In this document: positions 35,189 to 45,364 of the stretch, in pieces
Numbering within the stretch: position 1 is the stretch's first letter
Layout: every line of letters starts with the position of its first letter
From: Rhodopseudomonas sp. BAL398
Lineage (GTDB): Bacteria; Pseudomonadota; Alphaproteobacteria; Rhizobiales; Xanthobacteraceae
Length of the DNA stretch: 64,000 nucleotides
Assembly: GCF_033001325.1 (NCBI RefSeq)
Contig: NZ_CP133111.1
Span: 3,488,501 to 3,552,500 of the forward strand
Reading direction: 5' to 3'
Translations under genes and position numbers: made by a program
The notes under the pieces: generated by a model
What the model saw: only the letters and a program-made list of their open reading frames with translations
Database searches by the model: none
What the model was told of the DNA's origin: nothing

Positions 35189-36480
35189 CGCTGGTTCAAA
35201 CGCAGTCCCACCGAGCGCGCATGGGCGTCGAGCCCCTCGGCCTTGCCCAGCGTCATCGCCGCCGGCCCCAGCGCGCGCAGCTGATCGGGGCCGCATTTCA
35301 GGATCGAGGTGCGCTTCATGAAGTCGAGCACGCCCAGCCCCGACGAGAATCGCGCCGAGCGCGCGGTCGGCAGCACATGGTTGGAGCCGCCGACATAGTC
35401 GCCGATCGCCTCCGGCGTGTGGGCGCCGAGGAAGATCGCGCCGGCATTGCGGATCTGCGCCGCCATCGCCTCCGGATCGGCGGTGATGATCTCCAGATGC
35501 TCGGCGGCGATCGCATTGGCCAGCGCCACCGCCTCGTCGAGTTGTTTCACCAGGATGACGGCGCCGAACCGCTCCCAGGATTCCCGCGCGATTTTCGCGC
35601 GCGCCAGCGTGGTGAGCTGCGCCGACAGCGCGCGCTCGACCTCGTCGGCCAGAATGGCGTTGTCGGTGATCAGGATCGATTGGGCGTTTTCGTCATGTTC
35701 GGCTTGCGCCAGCAGATCGGCGGCGATCCAGTCCGGATTGGCGGTCTGGTCAGCGATCACCAGCACCTCGGAGGGGCCGGCGATCATGTCGATCCCGACC
35801 TTGCCGAACACCAGCCGCTTGGCGGCGGCCACATAGGCATTGCCGGGGCCAACGATCTTGGCCACCGGCGCGATGGTCGCGGTGCCATAGGCCAGCGCCG
35901 CGACCGCCTGGGCGCCGCCGACGCGGTAGATCTCGCTGACGCCGCCGAGCTGCGCCGCCGCCAGCACCAGCGGATTGAGCTTGCCGTCGGGCGACGGCAC
36001 CACCATCACCACGCGCTCCACCCCGGCCACCTTGGCGGGCATCGCATTCATCAGCACCGAGGACGGATAGGCCGCGGTGCCGCCCGGCACATAGAGGCCG
36101 ACCGCCTCGATCGCGCTCCAGCGCCAGCCGAGCTCGACGCCGAGCGCATCAGTGAACGACTCATCCTTGGGCAATTGCCGGCGATGGAAGCTCTCGATCC
36201 GGTCGCGCGCCAGCGTCAGCGCCGCGATGGTGTCGCGATCGCAGGCCGCGACGGCGGCGTCGATTTCGTCCGCGGTGACGCGCAGCCCGGAGGCGTCCAG
36301 CGTCAGCCGATCGAACTTGGCGGTGGCCTCCAGCAGGGCGGCGTCGCCGCGCGCCGCCACATCATCGACAATGGCGCGGGTGGCGGCTTCGATATCGGCC
36401 GAAACCTCCCGCTTGGTCGCCAGAAAGGCTTTGAATCGCGGAGCAAAATCGGCGTTACGGCTATCGATACGGATCGGCAT
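35185..36480 (-). CDS. hisD: Histidinol dehydrogenase
   Basis: 431 residues, the normal length. Family blocks seen include [46 protein letters not shown] and the zinc-site regions [10 protein letters not shown] and AAEHLEI. It performs the last two oxidation steps of histidine synthesis, histidinol to histidine, in the cytosol. The start ATG at 36480 lies 120 bp after the DUF2948 gene. Confidence 0.96.
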   Translation of the reverse strand: MPIRIDSRNADFAPRFKAFLATKREVSADIEAATRAIVDDVAARGDAALLEATAKFDRLTLDASGLRVTADEIDAAVAACDRDTIAALTLARDRIESFHRRQLPKDESFTDALGVELGWRWSAIEAVGLYVPGGTAAYPSSVLMNAMPAKVAGVERVVMVVPSPDGKLNPLVLAAAQLGGVSEIYRVGGAQAVAALAYGTATIAPVAKIVGPGNAYVAAAKRLVFGKVGIDMIAGPSEVLVIADQTANPDWIAADLLAQAEHDENAQSILITDNAILADEVERALSAQLTTLARAKIARESWERFGAVILVKQLDEAVALANAIAAEHLEIITADPEAMAAQIRNAGAIFLGAHTPEAIGDYVGGSNHVLPTARSARFSSGLGVLDFMKRTSILKCGPDQLRALGPAAMTLGKAEGLDAHARSVGLRLNQR

Positions 36481-36600
36481 GTCGAAAAATCCAGCGGGGG
36501 CTTCGGCGCGAAGGCCCCCTGCTCAATGGCGCGATGGCAAATCCCCGTCAACCCTTGCGGCGTCCGGGAGAGGCCCGTCGCGAGGGCCAGCGGCGACGGC

Positions 36601-37023
36601 TCAGGGCTGCAGGCCGAAATCGTCGGGCCCCAGATCGGTCAATGCGCATTCCAGGCATTCCAGGTCGAGCCGCAATACCCCGCCATGGGCGAACATCAGC
36701 ATCGCGCAGCCGCCCGGCGGCTCGGCGCCCGGATAGAACTCGACCCCGAGCAGTTCCAGCAGGGTTTCCGGCGCATCCAGGTCGATATTGCGGGATTTGC
36801 AGGCCAGCACCCGGTCGAATCGCAATGCCGCGATCAGCCGACGCGACGCCGTGCCGCCGGCCAGCGTCTGGTCCCAATCGAGCCGGTGCAGGCCGAGCAC
36901 CAGCCGCTTCTCGCTCTGCCGCCAGATGATGTCGGCAACCGCGACGCGGGCGTCCTGCACATGGGCGGACACCACCGCGAGATCGTCGGCATCGAGCGCA
37001 ATCAGTTTCAATTCGCCGGCCAC
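36601..37023 (-). CDS. DUF2948 family protein
   Basis: 140 residues from a GTG at 37023, 17 bp after the murA stop; AAGGTGG serves as ribosome site. An ATG further upstream would lie inside the end of murA. Visible family features are LIALDADDLAVVSAHVQDA and the C-terminal LDLECLECALTDLGP. The function is unknown. The murA-DUF2948-hisD order is conserved in Rhizobiales. Confidence 0.85.
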   Translation of the reverse strand: MAGELKLIALDADDLAVVSAHVQDARVAVADIIWRQSEKRLVLGLHRLDWDQTLAGGTASRRLIAALRFDRVLACKSRNIDLDAPETLLELLGVEFYPGAEPPGGCAMLMFAHGGVLRLDLECLECALTDLGPDDFGLQP

Positions 37024-37040
37024 GACACCACCTTGCAGCT

Positions 37041-38330
<1,290 letters not shown>

Positions 38331-39076
38331 GCCGATTCCCGCTGATTTGAGTGACGCAGCTTATACGACAAGACCGCCGCGGATGGCAAAAGCCGGCAGG
38401 TTTAAGGCTATTTGATGGGATTTGCCGCGATTGCACAGGGTTCAGGGAGAATCAGCCATTGGCGGCCGCGGCTCATGGTCGCTGCCGATCGGTTCGAGGC
38501 ATGGCGCTGCATCGCCCGGCGGCCGCCGCCGTGCCTCGCCGCCGAACACCTCCCGGAGAGGGAGGCGGAGCGCCGAAAGGCGCGCCTTTGGTCAGGGGCC
38601 GCGGCAAAAGCTCCCGAAACGTCGGAGGCTTGCGCCGCGGAACGCCTTTCGACGCCCCGCCGCGGCGATTTTGCGCCCCAGGACCGTGCTTCCGGGCACA
38701 GGCGCGAGCCCTTTGACCCGCCGATCCCGGCGGATTTCCCGCCGTTCACCTGTGCCGCGTCCAGCCAACTAGCAAGTGGCAGACTCCCGTAGTGGAGCCG
38801 GACGGCGACCCAGAGCGTCCCGAGTGCGGAAGGAGACGTCCTCCCCCGCCCGCAGGCGCCGCACCCCGCCCCGCGACGACCAGCGTCCCGGTAACGCGCC
38901 CCCTCGATGGGGCGGAGTGATGGGAGTATAGCAGGGAAAGGAATGATGTCAAGGATTTTATTCCTTGTTACACACTTGGGCGACCACGGAATCCCGGCAG
39001 TCGAGGGCTAGGTCCTGTACGACGACATAGCAGTGGACAACCTCAGCAACGAGTTATCCATACCCACGGTTAATCT
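38331..39076. other. 746-bp stretch without a convincing gene
   Basis: It must hold the murA promoter at its left end. The rest is very GC-rich with open frames that show no protein-like composition. It has small hairpins, for example CGCCCC/GGGGCG around 38900, and an AAGGAAT...ATTCCTT pair at about 38938-38967, where the sequence turns AT-rich. The structured 38490-38970 part looks like a dispersed non-coding element, but no second copy exists in this window. Confidence 0.4.
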
Positions 39077-40648
39077 TCAGCGCCTTCGTTTGTGCTCGAG
39101 CGGCGGCAGCGTCATTGGCATCGCGAAGCCCTTGTCGTCCTTCGTACGAATGGTTTCCTCCTGGTGCATGCTAAAGCAAAGATAGATCATCGCCGCCCGG
39201 GCAAGCTTTAGGATGCGCAGCGCCTTCATCTCCAATTCATGGCGGTCAACGAAGAGCGCTAGCCGGTCGGTGTAGACATCCGGTCCCAATTGGGTGAACA
39301 AAGGGTCGCGGTCGCGAACCTTGAGATAGCGATGCTCCAGGTGGTTGCGGATGGTAGCGAGATCCCGAGCATCGGGTTCACTCGAGTCCCTGAAATCTTG
39401 CTCGACGAAATCCTTCGCCAACCAGTAGAGCCCACGCAAGGGCCAGTTCTTGGCTTGGGTAAAGACCGGCTTCAGCTCAAGGCTCTTGTCCTTCCTTTTC
39501 TCAAACCACAATGAGCGAAAAGAGACCTCAGCCAGAGGAATTCCAAGCGTCAGATAGTCGTTAAGGAAGAACGCGACCTTATCCAGAAGTGAATAGGCCG
39601 ATCGAAATGCGAGTTTCGTCTTTTCGATCGAGAGCGAGTAGCCGGGATCATCCAACGTGTCATGGAGCCTGGTATCCCGGTCCGAGAAATGCGGCTTTTG
39701 ATTTTTGATACCTTCGAAGAGCAACCACCGGGCGGAGGCAAATTCCTGTTTCATCTGGTTGAAGAATCCGATCAGCGTAGGGCCATCATCAATCGGCGTG
39801 CGGTAGCTGGGCAGTGAGAGCACGTCTTGCGCCGCGACGTCGCTGGTGCCGAGATCGTTAAGCGGATTGAGGAAAAGCCTGTTGTCGAGTGCCCATTGCC
39901 GGTACTCGCGCTCCGTCTGCGAGCGGCCAAGCCCATAGCCATCCAGCTTCAACTCCTTGTCCATCGCCTCAACGTCGATCTTCTTGGCGATGAAGATACG
40001 AAGCTGGACGAAGAATTCCCGCGCGCCATCCGGCGCGCTACCCCAATCGGCGTCATCCGCAAGGGCTACGGCTAAGCTCTGATGAGCACGATAAAGAAAG
40101 ACTCTTTGATGCCCCGGGTCGTAATGCGCCCGCGCGTAATCGTGCCAACCGGAACCACGGTTCGCCAATGCCATGGCAAAGCGCGGCTGTTCGGCAATGG
40201 CGCGGCCCCAATATTCGCCAGCTTCAACGAAGCGGCCAGCGCTGTTGAGTTGATTACCGAGATTGGTGAGGATCTGTACGCGCTCGATCGGCTCAAGCTC
40301 TGCGAGACCTTCGGGGTTGACCGCTCGGCGCAGGCTCAGGAGTTGTTCTCGCAGCTCTGTCTGCTCCCACGCCCAAGCGTAGTTTTCGGGGTTGAATTTA
40401 CGCTTACGTTCGCTATCCCATGCATTGGCGCGGTAGAACTGAAGCAGGCTACGCTGTCCTGGCGTCAGATCGGATTTCTCAAGGGTATCGCTCCATCGAA
40501 GGGCAAGCTTCGCGCCTTCCTCGCTGCCGAAGTCGCTCGAAAGGTCGACCAAATGGGCGGTCTTGAGCAAAGCCTTCTCTAGCGGGATGGCTGTGATGTC
40601 TTTCGTTGCGAGCAATCGTGCAAAATAGTCTTTGATATCCTCGGTCAT
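39077..40648 (-). CDS. LA2681-type HEPN domain protein with TPR-like N-terminal part
   Basis: 523 residues from ATG 40648; a longer frame upstream runs through repeat DNA and is not credible. TPR-like helices cover about residues 100-200 (SAGRFVEAGEYWGRAIAEQP). The C-terminal domain has the LA2681-type HEPN features FFLNDYLTLGIP, NWPLRGLYWLAKDFVEQDF and the RNase motif R-x4-H as Arg434-Asn-His-Leu-Glu-His439. HEPN proteins with this motif are commonly metal-independent RNases in toxin or abortive-infection systems; that role here is inferred. No antitoxin-like partner gene is adjacent. Base composition is lower in GC than the flanks, and it sits among repeats and gene fragments, which suggests transfer. 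Confidence 0.78.
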   Translation of the reverse strand: MTEDIKDYFARLLATKDITAIPLEKALLKTAHLVDLSSDFGSEEGAKLALRWSDTLEKSDLTPGQRSLLQFYRANAWDSERKRKFNPENYAWAWEQTELREQLLSLRRAVNPEGLAELEPIERVQILTNLGNQLNSAGRFVEAGEYWGRAIAEQPRFAMALANRGSGWHDYARAHYDPGHQRVFLYRAHQSLAVALADDADWGSAPDGAREFFVQLRIFIAKKIDVEAMDKELKLDGYGLGRSQTEREYRQWALDNRLFLNPLNDLGTSDVAAQDVLSLPSYRTPIDDGPTLIGFFNQMKQEFASARWLLFEGIKNQKPHFSDRDTRLHDTLDDPGYSLSIEKTKLAFRSAYSLLDKVAFFLNDYLTLGIPLAEVSFRSLWFEKRKDKSLELKPVFTQAKNWPLRGLYWLAKDFVEQDFRDSSEPDARDLATIRNHLEHRYLKVRDRDPLFTQLGPDVYTDRLALFVDRHELEMKALRILKLARAAMIYLCFSMHQEETIRTKDDKGFAMPMTLPPLEHKRRR

Positions 40649-40745
40649 GGAGCCGTGCCCATCTTTGGCATGCGCGTCTGCAAATGCGCATTTGAAGAAA
40701 TAGCAAGCTTGGCCCGGGTGAGCCAAGCGACATCCGGGCCTGTCT

Positions 40746-40905
40746 TCCCTCGCCCCGCTCGCGGGGAGAGGGTAGCGCGGCAAGCGCAGCTTGTCGCGCC
40801 GGGTGAGGGGGCGCCTCCGCGAGGTCTGCCTCGGTGAGGCGCCCCCTCACCCGGAATTCGAGCTGCGCTCGAATTCCGACCTCTCCCCGCAAGCGGGGAG
40901 AGGTG
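40746..40905. repeat. Nested palindromic repeat
   Basis: The outer arms CCCTCGCCCCGCTCGCGGGG and the later CCTCTCCCCGCAAGCGGGGAGAGG each form hairpins. The middle contains GGTGAGGGGGCGCC facing GGCGCCCCCTCACC, and GGAATTCGAGC facing GCTCGAATTCC. It lies just before the HEPN gene. Confidence 0.75.
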
Positions 40906-40941
40906 CACGCGTGGTGGTCGCGTTGGCCAACCGACCGACCA

Positions 40942-41136
40942 GACATTGTTGATATCCTCGCTCTCCAGGATCGGCTTATCGTAACCGTCTTTTGCCACCT
41001 TGATCATGGCGCGGCCGAGTTGTGCGCTGGTGGTGAGATAGCTCGGCGAGATCTTCACCAGCAGCGACAGCAGCGAGCCGGTGAGGGTGTAGAGCGTGTT
41101 GATCCAGGGCGTCTTGGAGCGGACGCCGTGCAGCAA
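40942..41136 (-). pseudogene. C-terminal fragment of an NAD-dependent epimerase-like gene
   Basis: 65 codons without a start, reading LLHGVRSKTPWINTLYTL through YLTTSAQLGRAMIKVAKDGY to the end PILESEDINNV. This resembles the end of small SDR-type epimerase/oxidoreductases. Both ends are cut by repeats, so the gene is dead. Confidence 0.6.
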
Positions 41137-41453
41137 GCGTGGCCGGATGAGCGTAGCGACATCCGGCGATTTATTGTTCGATCGATCCCGCATATCGCTG
41201 CGCTCATGCGGGCCACCGCTGCTCGCTGACTAATCTTGCGCTATCACTTCGCCAAGCCGCGAGATTCCGGGTTCGCTCACAGCAAGGCTGCTCGCGCCCC
41301 GGAATGACGATGGTGGGTGGCGTGAGGCAGGAATGCGTCGTGGATGTCGTCATTGCGAGCCGAAGGCGGCGCGCAGCGCCGGCTGATGGCGAAGCAATCC
41401 AGGGGCGGCGGGCACGGACTGGATTGCGTAGTCGCTACGCTCTTCGCAATGAC
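41131..41453. repeat. Composite repeat C-B-A, copy 1
   Basis: Three elements in a row: C (41131-41218, GCCGGATGAGCG...CGCTCATGCGG), B half-copy (41259-41308) and A (41349-41453). The same order and spacing recur at 42272-42569, so the two blocks are direct repeats of about 300 bp. They enclose an IS3 fragment and a small gene. Confidence 0.85.
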
Positions 41454-41495
41454 CGAGCCAACCATCTCGTGGCGCGGGTGATGACTCGCCTCGCC

Positions 41496-41586
41496 GCAAG
41501 CGTGGCCGGATGAGCGCAGCGACATCCGGGGATTTATTGTTCGATTGGTCCCGCATATCGCTGCGCTCATGCGGGCTACCGCTGCT
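41496..41586. repeat. Type C repeat, additional copy
   Basis: Nearly the same as 41131-41218 (GTGGCCGGATGAGCGCAGCG through CGCTGCGCTCATGCGGGC). It runs directly into the IS3 fragment. Confidence 0.8.
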
Positions 41587-41595
41587 GCAGCATGC

Positions 41596-41811
41596 AGCCG
41601 ATCCGGTAACGTCTGGGACAACGCGGCGATGGAGGGCTTCTTCTCGTCGCTGAAGACCGAACGCACCGCGCGCAAAATCTATTGCACCAGGAACGAGGCC
41701 AGGGCAGATGTGTTCGACTACATCGAGCGGTTCTACAACGCCATCCGACGGCACTCGACGATCGGGTACGTCAGCCCGGTTGAGCTCGAACGCAAGGTGG
41801 GATTAGCTTAA
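41596..41811 (+). pseudogene. IS3-family transposase OrfB, C-terminal fragment
   Basis: 71 codons from SRSGNVWDNAAMEGFFSSLK through DVFDYIERFYNAIRRHSTIG to a regular end KVGLA. This is the last part of the DDE domain with the catalytic Glu region (MEGFFSSLK). The upstream 70% of the gene is missing, replaced by a type C repeat. GGTGTCCATCAAACCGG after the stop looks like the IS right end. Confidence 0.85.
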
Positions 41812-41956
41812 CCGGGTGTCCATCAAACCGGCAGCAGCTCAGTGCTGACTAGCTCGACCTCAGTGGCCTATTTTGAAAACGCAGGAGTCAGACGGCGCAT
41901 CTTTACCGTCTTGCGGTAGCTCGATAATAATACCCCGCTTAACCTTTTGGTGAATC

Positions 41957-42238
41957 ATGAAACACATTATTATTTTAGCTGTAGCTTTAGCCGTCTCTCC
42001 GGCCATGGGGGCGCCGCGGAAAGTCTGCAATCACGATCCGGTCTGCCAAGCCAAGCGCGATGGAACTTCGGTGGAAGAAGCCAGGCGGCGCGACAGTGGC
42101 CGTGAGCCCAGCAATAGGTCTCCACATGCATTGGCTTGTATGAAGAAATACGGCTTCACTTACGCTGAGTGGCGCGCGTACACGGTCCCCGCATCAAAGG
42201 CCGAGCCTTATCGGAGATGCCGGGACCGCAGAGGATAG
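41957..42238 (+). CDS. Small secreted protein of unknown function
   Basis: 93 residues. A clear signal peptide (KHIIILAVALAVSPAMGA, cut near residue 19) precedes a basic mature part with four cysteines (CNHDPVC, ACMKKYG, RRCRD). It is preceded by an AT-rich stretch that could be a promoter; the ribosome site is weak. I do not recognise a family. It lies between the two composite repeats, next to the IS3 fragment. Confidence 0.55.
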   Translation: MKHIIILAVALAVSPAMGAPRKVCNHDPVCQAKRDGTSVEEARRRDSGREPSNRSPHALACMKKYGFTYAEWRAYTVPASKAEPYRRCRDRRG

Positions 42239-42271
42239 GAAACCCACGGTATTGACCTGTTTCCGGCCTCA

Positions 42272-42569
42272 GCAAGCGTAACCCGGATGAGCGTAGCGAC
42301 ATCCGGGGACTTGTTGTTCGATTGATCCTGCATACCTCTGCGCTCATGCGGGCTGCTGCTCACTTCGCCAAGCCGCGAGATTCCGGGTTCGCTCGCAGCA
42401 AGGCTGCTCGCGCCCCGGAATGACGACGGTGGGTGGCGGGAGGCAGGAATGCATCGTGGGTGTCGTCATTGCGAGCCGAGGGCGGCGCGCAGCGCCGGCT
42501 GATGGCGAAGCAATCCAGGTGCGGCGGGCACGGACTGGATTGCGTCGTCGCTACGCTCCTCGCAATGAC
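42272..42569. repeat. Composite repeat C-B-A, copy 2
   Basis: C (42272-42360), B half-copy (42373-42424) and A (42465-42569) in the same order as 41131-41453, with high identity by eye, including the GGTGGGTGGCG...AGGCAGGAATGC linker. Confidence 0.85.
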
Positions 42570-42684
42570 GGATTCGAGCGACTGTAGCTTGCAGGGCGGA
42601 ATGCGCATCGCATCCGCCGCTCGCGCCATGGCGGCGCAATGCGTTTCGCTATTGCGCCCTAAGACCATGACCCAAGCGGTCGGC

Positions 42685-43509
42685 TCAGCCCTGGATGAAG
42701 GCCAGCAGGTCGGCATTGATGATGTCGGCCTGGGTGGTGATCATGCCGTGCGGAAAATCCTTGTAGGTCTTCAGCGTGCCGTTCTGCAGCAGCTTGGCGG
42801 ACAGCGGCCCGGAATCTGCGTAGGGCACGATCTGGTCGTCCTCGCTGTGCATCACCAGCACCGGCACTTTGATCTTTTTCAGATCCTCGGTGAAATCGGT
42901 CTGCGAGAACGCCACGATGCCGTCGTAATGCGCCTTGGCGCCGCCCATCATGCCCTGCCGCCACCAGTTCTGAATGACGCCTTCCTGGGCGTCGATGCCC
43001 GGCCGGTTGAAGCCGTAGAACGGCCCCGACGGCAGGTCGCGATAGAATTGCGCGCGGTTGGCGGCGAGCTGGGCCTGCAGCCCGTCGAACACCTCCTTGG
43101 GCAGACCGCCCGGATTGGCTTCGGTCTTCACCATCAAGGGCGGCACCGCGCACAGGATCGCGGCCTTGGCGACGCGGCTGTCGCCATGGCGCGCCAGATA
43201 GTGCACCACCTCGCCGCCGCCGGTGGAATGGCCGACATGCACGGCGTCGTTGAGATCGAGATGCGCGGTCAGCGCCGCCAGATCGTCGGCGTAGTGGTCC
43301 ATGTCGTGACCGTCGGCGACCTGGCTGGAGCGGCCGTGGCCGCGGCGGTCATGGGCGATGACGCGAAACCCCTTGCCGAGGAAGAACAGCATCTGCGGAT
43401 CCCAATCGTCCGCCGACAGCGGCCAGCCATGGCTGAACACGATGGGCTGACCGCGGCCCCAATCCTTGTAGTAAATCTCGGTGCCATCCGTGGTCTTGAT
43501 GAACGCCAT
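42685..43509 (-). CDS. Alpha/beta hydrolase, non-heme chloroperoxidase/arylesterase type
   Basis: 274 residues from ATG 43509 with AGGAAAGGGAAG upstream. The start [18 protein letters not shown] is typical of the bacterial cofactor-free haloperoxidase/esterase group. The triad is Ser95 (VGHSTGGGE), Asp (HSEDDQIVP) and His (FPHGMITT). It probably hydrolyses esters, with perhydrolysis as a side activity. Cytosolic, no signal peptide. The small membrane protein gene lies upstream in the same direction. Confidence 0.87.
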   Translation of the reverse strand: MAFIKTTDGTEIYYKDWGRGQPIVFSHGWPLSADDWDPQMLFFLGKGFRVIAHDRRGHGRSSQVADGHDMDHYADDLAALTAHLDLNDAVHVGHSTGGGEVVHYLARHGDSRVAKAAILCAVPPLMVKTEANPGGLPKEVFDGLQAQLAANRAQFYRDLPSGPFYGFNRPGIDAQEGVIQNWWRQGMMGGAKAHYDGIVAFSQTDFTEDLKKIKVPVLVMHSEDDQIVPYADSGPLSAKLLQNGTLKTYKDFPHGMITTQADIINADLLAFIQG

Positions 43510-43580
43510 GACGCGGACTTCCCTTTCCTGTGGTGGATCGTTGCAAACTAGCCAAGAATGACGACGATTGTTTGTGCCGC

Positions 43581-44078
43581 TCAGGCATAGCGCTGCGCCG
43601 GATGGAACCGGCGCAGCGCGATGATGATCGCCAGGCCGAACACCACCAGGGCCGCGCCCTGCGCCACCAGGAATGGCGGCTCGGTCTGGGTCGGCGCCAG
43701 CGTTTGCAGCGGCCCGACCTTCTGGAACGCCTGCACGATCAGCACGAACACGTTGAGATAGAGCGCCAGTATCGCGGTGACGATGTAGACCCGACGCCAG
43801 AATCCGGCGAGGTGTCGGACATAGAGCGCGACCAAGGCGGCGCACAGCAACACCAGCGAGATAATGCCGACGATGTGCGACGGCAGCAGCGTGGCGAAGG
43901 GAAAGAAAAAGCCGGTGATGCTGGTCAGGATCGTCAGCAGCAAGAACAGCGCGGTCCAGCCGCGCAGCGGATTGGAGGTGAGCAATCCGACCATCGCGAT
44001 CAATCCCGCGGCGATGGCGACCAGGCTGATCAGGACGTGGACAAGCGTGAAGGTGCCGAGACTCATGCCGAGGATCAT
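43581..44078 (-). CDS. Small inner-membrane protein
   Basis: 165 residues with four strong hydrophobic helices (about 8-30, 42-62, 68-88 and 98-120) and a fifth near 138-155; the family is not known to me. The C-terminus is basic (RRFHPAQRY). It may share a transcript with the hydrolase downstream (71 bp gap). No catalytic motif is visible. Confidence 0.75.
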   Translation of the reverse strand: MILGMSLGTFTLVHVLISLVAIAAGLIAMVGLLTSNPLRGWTALFLLLTILTSITGFFFPFATLLPSHIVGIISLVLLCAALVALYVRHLAGFWRRVYIVTAILALYLNVFVLIVQAFQKVGPLQTLAPTQTEPPFLVAQGAALVVFGLAIIIALRRFHPAQRYA

Positions 44079-44214
44079 GACGCGCTCCTCATCTTGGACG
44101 ACGCCAAAGCTACAATGCCCCGCGATGATTTGCTACCTGATCTGTTATTTCGCGCGCCTGCCGAGCGCACGAAGATTTTGCAATCGCTGCCTCAGATTCG
44201 GGCCGGCGCGGCGG

Positions 44215-45216
44215 TCAGCGTTTAAGAAACGAGACCAGCTTGGGAATCACCTGATCCGGCGCCTCCTCGATCAGCCAATGGCCCGAGCCGGTGACGATGA
44301 CCCCTTCGACATTGGTGGCGACCATCCGTCCCTGCTTGATCAGGAATTGGCCGCCGGCCTTCTCGCCCGACAGCACCAGCATCGGCATCCGCAGCTTGGT
44401 CTTGGCGAAGCCGGCGAAGTCCTTGGCGTCCTGCTCGAAGGCATGAAACACCTCGAAGCTGGCCGCCATATAGCCGGGCCTCGCATAGGCCTTGGTGTAG
44501 AAAACGCGGTCGGATTCGGGCACCGACTTTTTCGGGTCGGCGGCAAAATCATTCCAGAAATGATCGAGATAGATCCGCTCGCGGCCCTCGACCAGCGCCA
44601 GCGGCGTCTTGCCGTAGAAATGGAAATGCCACATGTCGCTGAGCAGCCAGACATGGGTCCAGTCGCCGATTCCGGGCAGGAACGCGTCCATCAGGGCGAT
44701 CCGCTCGACCTCGGCGGGATATTGCGCCGCATAGGCATAGGCCACCATCAGCCCGATATCGTGGCCGACGATCTTGATGCGATCGATCTTGAGGCTCTGC
44801 AGCAGCGCGTGGATGTCGCGCGCCATCGCCGCCTTGGTGTAGCCGTCGGGCGGCGCGCCCGAGCCGCCGAAGCCACGCAGATCCGGCGCGATCACGGTGT
44901 GATCCTCGGCCAGCTTGGCGATCAGCGGCCGCCACATCTGGCTGGTCTCGGCAAAACCATGCAGCAGCAGCACCGGATCGCCTTTGGCCGGGACTTCGGC
45001 GCCGACCTGACCGGCGATCTTGCCGGCCACCGGCCCGGTGGCCGGAACGCCAGCCAGAACGCCACCCTGTCCGGCGATCAGATAATGCAGCTTGACGCCG
45101 GGCACCTCGGCAAAGCGGCTTTCCGGCGCTTGCGCGGCGGCGGGCGCCGGCGGCAGCACCGCGAAGGCCAGCGCCAGGCCGAGGCCGATCGCGCGCAACA
45201 TCTGCAAGGGCCGCAT
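44215..45216 (-). CDS. Exported alpha/beta hydrolase, epoxide hydrolase/dehalogenase type
   Basis: 333 residues with a signal peptide (cut near APAAAQA, about residue 29). The oxyanion motif is LLLHGFAE and the nucleophile elbow is Gly-His-Asp153-Ile-Gly, so the nucleophile is aspartate as in epoxide hydrolases and haloalkane dehalogenases. The end GSGHWLIEE holds the histidine. An insertion of about 30 Gly/Ala/Val residues (50-79) between the first strands is unusual. Periplasmic location is expected. Confidence 0.85.
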   Translation of the reverse strand: MRPLQMLRAIGLGLALAFAVLPPAPAAAQAPESRFAEVPGVKLHYLIAGQGGVLAGVPATGPVAGKIAGQVGAEVPAKGDPVLLLHGFAETSQMWRPLIAKLAEDHTVIAPDLRGFGGSGAPPDGYTKAAMARDIHALLQSLKIDRIKIVGHDIGLMVAYAYAAQYPAEVERIALMDAFLPGIGDWTHVWLLSDMWHFHFYGKTPLALVEGRERIYLDHFWNDFAADPKKSVPESDRVFYTKAYARPGYMAASFEVFHAFEQDAKDFAGFAKTKLRMPMLVLSGEKAGGQFLIKQGRMVATNVEGVIVTGSGHWLIEEAPDQVIPKLVSFLKR

Positions 45217-45364
45217 TATTCGTCTCCTTCACGTCCAGGTGCTTCAAGCACGCGTCCCGGCGCACCGCGACGGCCCCCCGGGGGTCGACGCCCATTGAAA
45301 TGCGCCGTCACCGACAATTTGATGGCTTTTCCGAGCGAATCCCAGACTTCTATCGTAGCGCCCG

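Noticed and set aside
38412-38792. Open frames of 110-126 residues upstream of murA
   Set aside because: No start signal, no domain, Pro/Arg/Ala-rich composition typical of non-coding GC-rich DNA; treated as non-coding.
40649-40783. 45-residue N-terminal extension of the HEPN protein
   Set aside because: It is encoded by palindromic repeat DNA; the ATG at 40648 starts the conserved part.
41131-42569. CRISPR array
   Set aside because: Repeats are few, long, palindromic and not regularly spaced; no cas genes are in the window.
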